A stretch of 64,000 bases of DNA from Leptospira wolffii serovar Khorat str. Khorat-H2 (lineage in GTDB: Bacteria > Spirochaetota > Leptospiria > Leptospirales > Leptospiraceae). Numbering within the stretch: the first letter of the stretch is position 1; every line of letters starts with the position of its first letter. Shown in pieces: positions 57,278 through 64,000 of the stretch. Position numbers and translations under genes: made by a program. The stretch covers positions 40,162 through 104,161 of the forward strand of contig NZ_AKWX02000016.1 of assembly GCF_000306115.2 (NCBI RefSeq), given 5' to 3'. Under the pieces are notes generated by a model, which did no database searches, was not told the origin of the DNA, and saw nothing but the letters and a program-made list of their open reading frames with translations.

Positions 57278-57802
57278 ATGGGTGATGCCGAAATAGACGA
57301 GGAAGAAGGCGGGTTACCCGCGGCGGACGCCGGTGCCGCCTCGTCTCCCCTTATCAAATGGCTGATCTATATCGCCGGCGCGGTATTCGGAATCATCATA
57401 GTCGTACTTGTCTCCATGTTCGTGGCGAAGCAGGCGGCGACTAGTACGTTCCGAGAGATGAAGAACGTAGCGCTCGTGAAACCGCCTCCACCTTTAACGA
57501 CCTTCCAGTTCCAGGAAGAATTTAGGATCAATACCGCGGACAAGGGAGAGACTCACTTCGTGAAGATGAAATTATCTTTCGGAGTGGCGAGAGAAGACGC
57601 TAAGATCACTGCGGAACTCGCGGAGAGGATCGCACAGATGAGAGACTTGGTGAACCTGATCATAGGTAGAAAGACCAAGGACGATCTGATAGATGTGGAA
57701 GATCAATTGGATTTAAGGGAAGAGATTAAGGCTCAGATCAATCATATTCTTTCCGACGGAAAAATCCAAGAGGTGTATTTCACCGAATTTATCGTCAACT
57801 GA
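57278..57802 (+). CDS. fliL: Flagellar basal body protein FliL
   Basis: 174 residues: an acidic cytoplasmic start, a helix (about 28-50) and a periplasmic domain with KMKLSFGVAREDAKI and a conserved end IQEVYFTEFIVN. FliL surrounds the stator. GGAGAA precedes the ATG. The last base of its stop is the first base of kdsB. Confidence 0.93.
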   Translation: MGDAEIDEEEGGLPAADAGAASSPLIKWLIYIAGAVFGIIIVVLVSMFVAKQAATSTFREMKNVALVKPPPPLTTFQFQEEFRINTADKGETHFVKMKLSFGVAREDAKITAELAERIAQMRDLVNLIIGRKTKDDLIDVEDQLDLREEIKAQINHILSDGKIQEVYFTEFIVN

Positions 57803-58542
57803 TGACGAGTCCCAAGGTATTGGGGGTCATTCCCGCCAGATACGGAAGTTCCCGATTTCCAGGTAAACCCCTGGCTTTAATCGGGAAACTTCCTATGATT
57901 CTTTGGACATATAAGAATTCCTTAAAATCTTCCTCGCTTCGGGAAGTTTTAGTCGCGACGGACGACGAAAGAATTTACCGGACAGTAATCGAAAACGGGG
58001 GCAAGGCGATGATGACTTCTCCCGACCATCCTTCCGGGACGGATAGAATCAGGGAAGTCGCATTGCAATATCCCGATTACGGGGTGATCGTGAATATCCA
58101 GGGAGACGAACCGGGGATAGAATCCGAGCTGATAGACGGCGTTGCAAACCTGAAGATATCGAAGAAGGAATGGGCAATGAGTACTGCCGCCGTTCTGATC
58201 GAGGACTCGGATATCGGAGATCCGAATCGAGTCAAGGTCGTTATGGATCGTAACGGTAAGGCCCTATATTTTTCTCGTTCTCCTTTGCCTAGCCAATTCA
58301 AGAAGAAGGTTCCAGCATACCGTCACTTAGGAATCTACGGGTATGACAGGGACTTTTTACTCGGTTATCCGGATCTTCCCCCGAGTGCTTTAGAGGAATC
58401 GGAATCCTTGGAACAACTGAGGGCGATGGAAGCGGGCCATTCGATCGGAGTATATATTACGAAGCAGGCTGCATTGAGCGTGGACACTCCGGAAGATCTA
58501 GAAATTGTAATACAGGATTTCCGGAAGAAGGGACTGGTTTAA
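57802..58542 (+). CDS. kdsB: 3-deoxy-manno-octulosonate cytidylyltransferase
   Basis: 246 residues. Activates Kdo to CMP-Kdo for LPS inner core. VIPARYGSSRFPGKPLALIGKLPMI at residues 9-33, VNIQGDEPGIES near 95 and the KV-x-x-YRHLGIYGYDRDFL segment are diagnostic. It shares one base with fliL, where fliM is usually found in other spirochaetes, so envelope and motility genes are on one transcript. Confidence 0.95.
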   Translation: MTSPKVLGVIPARYGSSRFPGKPLALIGKLPMILWTYKNSLKSSSLREVLVATDDERIYRTVIENGGKAMMTSPDHPSGTDRIREVALQYPDYGVIVNIQGDEPGIESELIDGVANLKISKKEWAMSTAAVLIEDSDIGDPNRVKVVMDRNGKALYFSRSPLPSQFKKKVPAYRHLGIYGYDRDFLLGYPDLPPSALEESESLEQLRAMEAGHSIGVYITKQAALSVDTPEDLEIVIQDFRKKGLV

Positions 58543-59256
58543 GATCGAATACACCGATTCATCGGCCGAATTACCCTCTCCTTTCGGGCCGATTGAAATT
58601 TGTAGAATCATAACTAATCGGCTTCTACGAAATAGGTCCGAGAAATCATAACCTTTGCGTGAACTTGTGAATGGAAATTCCGCTCCTCCGACTTAATCGT
58701 AAAGCTCGCCCCCACCCGTTCACGGGTGGAGGAGGCGGGTAACGAAGTGGGAGGAAGCCGGGATTTTCTCTATCAGAAATAACTGAAATTGACAAGCAAT
58801 ACCCTATATTTGCACGGAATTGTGATTCCAATTACGCGATATCGATCCTTTACAGTGCTAATTTTTAAAGAAGGGAAGAAGCGGAATTATTCGCTCAATG
58901 GAAACTATCTGTCCGGAGGAAACGCAATGAAGATTCCTGGACTTCCGGACCATTCATTAGGAAGCTATGAGTTCGATTGACCAAGAGAAAATCTTTCCTA
59001 TTCTTCGGGATGCTTCTTTCGATGGAAAATTTTCCGTCATCGTCACCGGGTATGATTATCGAAGAAATCGGATCTAATATGGCATTGCTCATAATGATCC
59101 CATATTCGAAGTTAGATAGATCTAAGGAATGAGGGAGACTCGTTTCGCTCGTACTCAGATCGCCGAGCATCTGCCGCTCTACAAGAAAAGAAAAACTCGA
59201 TTGGGTTTGCTATACATCCTCTATACCAAGGACGGGAAAAAAGTGGAAGGGGAAAA
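58543..59256. other. Gene-poor segment with hairpins and possible gene remains
   Basis: About 714 bases. A hairpin ATCGGCCGAA...TTCGGGCCGAT at 58561-58593 may end the motor-kdsB transcript. At 58712-58729 CCACCCG-TTCA-CGGGTGG echoes the hairpin at 7347. Beyond 58780 are short frames with coding flavour: GGAGG 8 bases before a 17-codon frame at 58927 (MKIPGLPDHSLGSYEFD), and an overlapping 36-codon frame at 58969. None reaches a credible length, and they may be remains of lost genes. Confidence 0.45.
58712..58729. repeat. CCACCCG/CGGGTGG hairpin, dispersed element
   Basis: A perfect 7-base stem with a TTCA loop inside GCCCCCACCC...GGTGGAGGAGGCGGG, the second occurrence of the element seen at 7346-7368. 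Palindromic and GC-rich within AT-rich surroundings. Confidence 0.6.
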
Positions 59257-59595
59257 TTACCCTAAAGCTTCTTGCAAGGTATTATGGATCAGCACGAAAT
59301 CGGTAAGGCCCACGATATCCATGACCTTACGGAAATGATCGTTGAGACCGGCAAACTCGATTTTGGCGGAAGATTCGCTAGCCTTGGTGATCAAACTAAT
59401 GAGCGTTGCAAGTCCGGCAGAATTGATATAGGAAGTTCCGTGGAAATTTAGTATAACTCTCGTTCTGCGAGGCTCGGGAATAGAATTGTATTTACCGAGG
59501 ATCTCGTCATCCGCTTCGGAAGTGATCTCTCCCGAGATATGGATTACCGGAACAGCAGGCTCTAAATCGATGACTATTTTAAATTCGTCAGACAT
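59257..59595 (-). CDS. STAS-domain anti-sigma factor antagonist
   Basis: 112 residues, a single STAS domain with the phosphorylation region HGTSYINSAGLATLISLI (serine near residue 58-61). In partner-switching systems such proteins are dephosphorylated by SpoIIE-type phosphatases, which release the anti-sigma kinase. A phosphatase of that kind is at 30257; the pairing is inferred. No kinase or sigma factor is close. Confidence 0.9.
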   Translation of the reverse strand: MSDEFKIVIDLEPAVPVIHISGEITSEADDEILGKYNSIPEPRRTRVILNFHGTSYINSAGLATLISLITKASESSAKIEFAGLNDHFRKVMDIVGLTDFVLIHNTLQEALG

Positions 59596-59680
59596 TTGCC
59601 GTATTTAGCACAAAAGACATTCTATATTTTGGACAGTCAATCCCGTTTCCGGATGAAAATCGAGTTCGGGTCTGCCAAAA

Positions 59681-59887
59681 TTAGACGAAATGCTGCAATT
59701 CCTCCGGAGAGAGTTGGTCGAAAATTTGTCCGCATTTGGAGCATTGGAATTGGACTGCCGTTGGTTTGGAGGAAATTCCGAATAGTATCAAAAACCAGGC
59801 CCATTTTCCATAGGTCTTAACTTCTCGAGCGAGAGGGGATTTCCGGTCCGTTCCGCATTGGTCACATTGGGGTTTGGTTTGGCTCAC
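59681..59887 (-). CDS. Small zinc-ribbon protein
   Basis: 68 residues. Two CxxC knuckles, CDQCG (residue 8) and CSKCG (about 49), make a zinc ribbon, with a hydrophobic segment WAWFLILFG between them. No known family beyond this. It lies in the gap between the STAS and cytochrome genes. Confidence 0.65.
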   Translation of the reverse strand: MSQTKPQCDQCGTDRKSPLAREVKTYGKWAWFLILFGISSKPTAVQFQCSKCGQIFDQLSPEELQHFV

Positions 59888-59985
59888 GATTACTAGATTG
59901 TCAGTCGGGGGGAAAACTTCCAGAAGAAAAGCTGGGGTTGAGAATCTATTTTTGAATAAGCAGAATGACTCGGAAAGTGAGGGAT

Positions 59986-60010
59986 CCGAGAGCCCTTGCG
60001 GGACTCTCGG
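59986..60010 (-). terminator. Hairpin downstream of the cytochrome gene
   Basis: CCGAGAGCCC, loop TTGC, GGG-A-CTCTCGG: a ten-base stem with one bulge, 10 bases after the cytochrome stop on the minus strand. The T-run is poor. Confidence 0.55.
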
Positions 60011-60019
60011 AATAGAATC

Positions 60020-60433
60020 TTAGTTTTGATTCAGGTAAACCACGTATTTAGCTACGAGTTTTAATTTTTCATCTCCCAGGTATTGGTAAGCAACCATCGG
60101 GCTACCTGGAATACCTTTTTGAAGAGTTTTCAAAACGCCAGCTTCGGTAGGACCGTTTTTCCACTCGTTAGCCGGAGCCTTGTAATTTCTCGGTTTAGGA
60201 TTCAAGCTTGCGGCCGCAGCTCCGTCTCCCGCGCCTTTCAGTCCGTGGCAAGCGGAACAATTCTGCTCAAAAATTTCTTTACCTTGCTCTAACTCTGGAG
60301 TCAAAGCTGGTGCAGCACTCGCAGCCGGTGCGGCAACTTCTTCTTTTGGTTTTTCTTTATCTCCGCAGTTCAGTAAAAGAAAGAGGGAGAGGATAGAAAC
60401 GGAAAGGGAAATCAAGATTGCCCGAGTTTTCAT
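60020..60433 (-). CDS. Membrane-anchored c-type cytochrome lipoprotein
   Basis: 137 residues. Lipoprotein signal with LLLNC (residue 23), an Ala/Pro/Glu-rich linker, and a class I cytochrome c domain (about 50-137): CSACHG haem site and axial Met in IPGSPMVAYQY. It carries electrons in the periplasm; partner unknown. Alone on the minus strand. Confidence 0.88.
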   Translation of the reverse strand: MKTRAILISLSVSILSLFLLLNCGDKEKPKEEVAAPAASAAPALTPELEQGKEIFEQNCSACHGLKGAGDGAAAASLNPKPRNYKAPANEWKNGPTEAGVLKTLQKGIPGSPMVAYQYLGDEKLKLVAKYVVYLNQN

Positions 60434-60732
60434 GGATTACTCCTTTATATTGATTCCATGTTTTCCGTTTCGGAAAAGGGTGCAAAGAAAAATTTTGTCA
60501 CAGTAGTGTACGATCACCTAAAGAGACAGAATGGAGTCGGGATCGAGTTTGGATTCTGTAGGAAGATATTTCGGATATGATTCTTATTATCGATTCGTTA
60601 TATTGGAGCGCGTGGGGAAACCGCTCTTTCTGAGGTTACACGGGGACGGGGAATTTTTCTGATGCAGAGTCTTGATTTATATCAAGGAGAATGTTCCGAC
60701 AGGGAAATTTCTTTCCCCGCCGGAAGGTAATC

Positions 60733-61089
60733 TTAAGCGGGTTGGAAAATAAACCCGGTTTTTTCTTCGGTTCTTTCGAAACGGACAGGCATATCAATGG
60801 CGATCGACTCGGTTACCGGTTTTCCTTGGTATTCTCCTTCGACGATTCCCATGGTCTTTGCTCCTTCTTCCAGAGCGATTACGGCTAATACATAAGGAGC
60901 TCTTGAGGCTATATGACCGAAGCCGACATGGACCACTGTGTAAGTGTAAACTTTTCCTTTACCGGAAAAAGTTTTGGGTTCCACGTTTTCCGATCCGCAA
61001 CTCGTGCAGGATACAACTGGATCCGTTGCTTCGAATCCGCAGTCCTTACATTTTTTTCCAGTCAATGCGTTCAATTGTGCGGTCTCCAT
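60733..61089 (-). CDS. DUF35/OB-fold zinc-ribbon protein partnered with thiolase
   Basis: 118 residues. An N-terminal zinc ribbon (CKDCG, CTSCG) is followed by an OB-fold (KVYTYTVVHVGFGHIASRAPYVLAVIAL). DUF35 proteins form complexes with thiolases or related acyl-CoA enzymes, and this gene lies 2 bases after the thiolase, which supports such a complex. Confidence 0.9.
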   Translation of the reverse strand: METAQLNALTGKKCKDCGFEATDPVVSCTSCGSENVEPKTFSGKGKVYTYTVVHVGFGHIASRAPYVLAVIALEEGAKTMGIVEGEYQGKPVTESIAIDMPVRFERTEEKTGFIFQPA

Positions 61090-61091
61090 TT

Positions 61092-62255
61092 TTATTCGCC
61101 TCTCTGTAGAATGTGAACTATACTCACCGCTCCCGGTCCCCCCAGAACATGAGTTAGAGCGGTGCGAGCGTTCTGCACCTGGCGTTTGTCCGCCTGGTTT
61201 CTAAGTTGGAAAGTCATCTCCACTACTTGTCCGACTCCTGTGGCTCCTACCGGATGCCCTTTGGATTTCAATCCTCCGGAAGTATTTACAGGAAGTTTGC
61301 CTCCGAGACGAGTGTGTCCTTCTTGCGTGAAAAATCCGCCTTTTCCTTTTTCCACGAAGCCTAGATCCTCTATGTTGATGATCTCGGTGATCGTGAAGCA
61401 GTCGTGGCATTCCAAAACGTCGATGTCTTTTCTTTCCAGTCCGGCCATCTTGAAGGCTTCGGTTGCAGCCTGCACGGAGGCCGGGAAACTGACGGAATCT
61501 TTTTTAAGAGCCACATTGAAGTAGTCTCCTCCGATTCCGGATCCTTTAACCGTAACATAATCCTTTCTAAGGGATTTTGCCTTGTCTTTGGTGGTGATCA
61601 CCACCGCAGCGGAAGCGTCGGTTACTAAGGAAACATCGTGAAATCCGAACGGAGTAGTTACCATTCTCGCTCTCATGATATTATTGAAAGAGATCTCCTT
61701 TTGCTTATGAGCGAAAGGATTCAGGCTTCCGTGAAAATAATTCTTTTCGGCGACGGTGGAAAGCATTTCCTTGGTGGTTCCGAATTCGTGCATGTGGCGC
61801 ATAGCGTTTAACGCGAACCCGGAAGGCCCGGAGATGCAATATCCGCCTTCCACATCTTGGTCCTGACCTCTGGCTACGATTTCCATGGTAGTTTCCGGAT
61901 CCAAACCGTTCATTTTTTCCACGCCTAGAACCAAAACCGTATCATATAGGCCGGAAGCGACCGCAAGAACTCCCTGACGCATCGCGATTCCGCCGGATGC
62001 ACAAGCGCCTTCCGTTCGGATCGCGGGTTTGTCACCTAATCCGAGTAAGTTGGCGGCGTAGGAACCCATCGTATTCTGCGCGTTGAATTCGTTACCCGCA
62101 TAATTTCCTACATATACGGCTTGGATCTCTTTTCTATCGATTCCGGAATCCTTGATTGCTCCGTTACCCGCCTCCGTGACTAGATCTCGGAGAGTTCTGT
62201 CCTTATGATTTCCGTGAACCGTTTCGTAGGCTCCTATGATGGCTACTTCTCTCAT
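61092..62255 (-). CDS. Thiolase (acetyl-CoA acyltransferase type)
   Basis: 387 residues from an ATG with AGGAG 7 bases upstream; a longer frame to 62474 overlaps the previous gene. The nucleophilic cysteine lies in EGACASGGIAMRQG, and the His and Cys/Gly-loop in NTSGGLKSKGHPVGATGVGQ. The C-terminal HVLGGPGAVSIVHIL is typical of the DUF35-linked (SCP2/thiolase-like) group. Likely degrades a lipid or sterol-like side chain by thiolysis, with the adjacent SDR and DUF35 proteins; substrate unknown. Confidence 0.92.
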   Translation of the reverse strand: MREVAIIGAYETVHGNHKDRTLRDLVTEAGNGAIKDSGIDRKEIQAVYVGNYAGNEFNAQNTMGSYAANLLGLGDKPAIRTEGACASGGIAMRQGVLAVASGLYDTVLVLGVEKMNGLDPETTMEIVARGQDQDVEGGYCISGPSGFALNAMRHMHEFGTTKEMLSTVAEKNYFHGSLNPFAHKQKEISFNNIMRARMVTTPFGFHDVSLVTDASAAVVITTKDKAKSLRKDYVTVKGSGIGGDYFNVALKKDSVSFPASVQAATEAFKMAGLERKDIDVLECHDCFTITEIINIEDLGFVEKGKGGFFTQEGHTRLGGKLPVNTSGGLKSKGHPVGATGVGQVVEMTFQLRNQADKRQVQNARTALTHVLGGPGAVSIVHILQRGE

Positions 62256-62266
62256 ATTCTTTCTCC

Positions 62267-63034
<768 letters not shown>

Positions 63035-63110
63035 TGGATTCCTCTTTTATCCCTTAAATAGAAAATTCACTGATCATTTGAATCGGGGCATATGAGAAGC
63101 CCGACCGTAA

Positions 63111-63126
63111 CAGAACGATTGTTCTG
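63111..63126. promoter_or_regulatory. Palindrome CAGAAC-GATT-GTTCTG, candidate operator
   Basis: Perfect 6-4-6 dyad, 77 bases upstream of the SDR start, with the same GAAC-N4-GTTC core as the site at 672. A shorter version, GAAC-AAAC-GTTC, lies at 63208-63219. TetR-type regulators of acyl-CoA genes use comparable sites. Confidence 0.5.
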
Positions 63127-63207
63127 GTAAAAGATGGATCAAGGGCCGACTTCGACAAGGAAAATTCATATCGGGGCTATGCTCTGAAACACTGTTCGGT
63201 TTTTGTT

Positions 63208-63219
63208 GAACAAACGTTC
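63208..63219. promoter_or_regulatory. Second GAAC-N4-GTTC site
   Basis: GAAC-AAAC-GTTC, 97 bases from the palindrome at 63111, in the gap between the SDR operon and the RHS gene. Its flanks do not extend the symmetry. Confidence 0.35.
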
Positions 63220-63355
63220 TCTCCGATAAGGTAAATGGTTTTGGTCCGAACGATCGTGTTTGTATGCGATTTGATATGTCGCATTTCGGAATAGAGGAGA
63301 TGTGTTCTCGTTTGGCCGCAGGGGAATGGCATTATATTATAAATATATAATTAAT

Positions 63356-64000
63356 ATGGGTAAATTCGTAAGATCGGGTAGAATCGTATATGACGGAAAC
63401 GGAAGAGTGTCCAGAGCGGGGCAAGCCGACTGGGCGGATTCCGGAGAATTGGACAAATTCGTTCCTCATAACCAGGAAAGAAATCCGAGTTATTTCAAAT
63501 ACGATGCGATCGGAAGACAAAAACAGGCGATTTTCCCTCAGGCTGTGGGAGAAACCGAACCCACGACGATCACTTATATTTATAACGATCCTTTCGAAAC
63601 GATCGAGACTCATAGCGGAGGAACGAGCAAGAGAACCGTTAAGGATGCGAAGGGGAATGTTCTCTATGTGGAGGATTTCGGTTCGGATTCTACCAGGTCT
63701 CAGATCGGATTCTGCTACGATCTTGCAGGAAATCTAATTCAGAAATCCGACCTGAATGACGGAGGATCTCTCCATTGTGATGCAAGCGGGATCAACATAA
63801 AAGATACCTCCGGTAAAAACCAGGCCTATTGGCTGTATGACGTTTTCGGAAAACAAAAAAAGCAAAGCGATCCGGATCTGGGAGTCAGCTCCTCTTCCTA
63901 CAACGCTTTCGGAGATCTCATCCAAAGTACGGATGCGCGGGGAATTACGACCACCGTCACCTACGATTCTCTGGGAAGAATGGCCACTAAGTCCAATCCG
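63356..64000 (+). CDS. RHS/YD-repeat protein, partial (runs off the window)
   Basis: 215 codons present, cut by the window end. YD-type repeats appear from the beginning: YFKYDAIGRQKQAIFP, FCYDLAGNLIQKSDL, WLYDVFGKQKKQSD, YNAFGDLIQSTDARG and YDSLGRMATKSNP. Such repeats build the shell of RHS, SpvB/TcdB or WapA-type toxins. The frame has no signal peptide or N-terminal domain. An in-frame GTG at 63302 is an alternative start. The AT-rich upstream bases contrast with the coding part, so it could be a 5'-truncated copy. Confidence 0.75.
   Translation, partial: MGKFVRSGRIVYDGNGRVSRAGQADWADSGELDKFVPHNQERNPSYFKYDAIGRQKQAIFPQAVGETEPTTITYIYNDPFETIETHSGGTSKRTVKDAKGNVLYVEDFGSDSTRSQIGFCYDLAGNLIQKSDLNDGGSLHCDASGINIKDTSGKNQAYWLYDVFGKQKKQSDPDLGVSSSSYNAFGDLIQSTDARGITTTVTYDSLGRMATKSNP

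Overview
The window reads as a chromosomal segment of a spirochaete of the genus Leptospira. The grounds are the flbD-motA-motB-fliL flagellar motor block, the many lipoproteins with loose leptospiral lipoboxes, the small secreted proteins, membrane-bound AraC and 7TM-SpoIIE signalling proteins, and GC-rich hairpin repeats between genes. Base composition looks mid-40s % GC by eye, which would fit a saprophytic or intermediate lineage better than the AT-rich pathogens, but I could not compute it. No rRNA, CRISPR array, prophage or complete insertion sequence is visible. There is one tRNA (Gln, UUG).

Layout. 1-5.9 kb: a cut flavin monooxygenase, an exported protein, a two-component pair, a ferritin-like protein and a small effector-binding-like protein. 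6-12.7 kb: a LEA14-like lipoprotein, an RND pump without its partners, a DegT-fold protein lacking the PLP lysine, and a small membrane protein. 12.8-18.1 kb: a WYL regulator, a Ste24 protease, a divergent DJ-1-like lipoprotein and membrane AraC regulator, and a glyoxalase. 18.1-22.4 kb: a 0.56 kb gene-poor stretch, a small secreted helical protein with a strong terminator, a membrane glycosyltransferase-like protein, and a Fic protein whose tail overlaps it in antisense. 22.5-32.3 kb: a housekeeping run (second WYL protein, ispE, tRNA-Gln, single-domain glmU, prs, rplY, a pth homologue with a degraded active site, ftsH, an EVE protein) ending in a 7TM-SpoIIE phosphatase.

32.2-37.4 kb: a haem protein, then a minus-strand module of a DUF4178-type zinc-ribbon protein, a small membrane protein and a membrane spermidine synthase-like protein that appears to start at CTG. 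37.4-41 kb: a copper module (copA, an unknown periplasmic protein, copZ, divergent cueR) with two MerR-type dyads in the gap. 41-50 kb: small envelope proteins, a rhomboid-like protein with zinc ribbons and no catalytic serine, an amidohydrolase with a near-consensus leaderless promoter, a phosphatase-like protein, map, a BASS transporter and a CsgG-like lipoprotein. 50.1-53.3 kb: ftsQ-ftsA-ftsZ on the minus strand. 53.4-58.5 kb: divergent MCE protein, GT4 glycosyltransferase, flbD, motA, motB, fliL and kdsB, mostly overlapping or closely spaced. 58.5-64 kb: a decayed-looking gap, a STAS protein, a zinc ribbon, a cytochrome c, a fabG-like/thiolase/DUF35 operon, and the beginning of an RHS/YD-repeat protein cut by the window edge.

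No single large new system stands out. The best leads are proteins that keep a fold but have lost the catalytic residues (Pth-like, DegT-like, rhomboid-like), the DUF4178/spermidine-synthase module, the leaderless promoter, the doubled copper operator, and a shared GAAC-N4-GTTC palindrome in two distant promoter regions.
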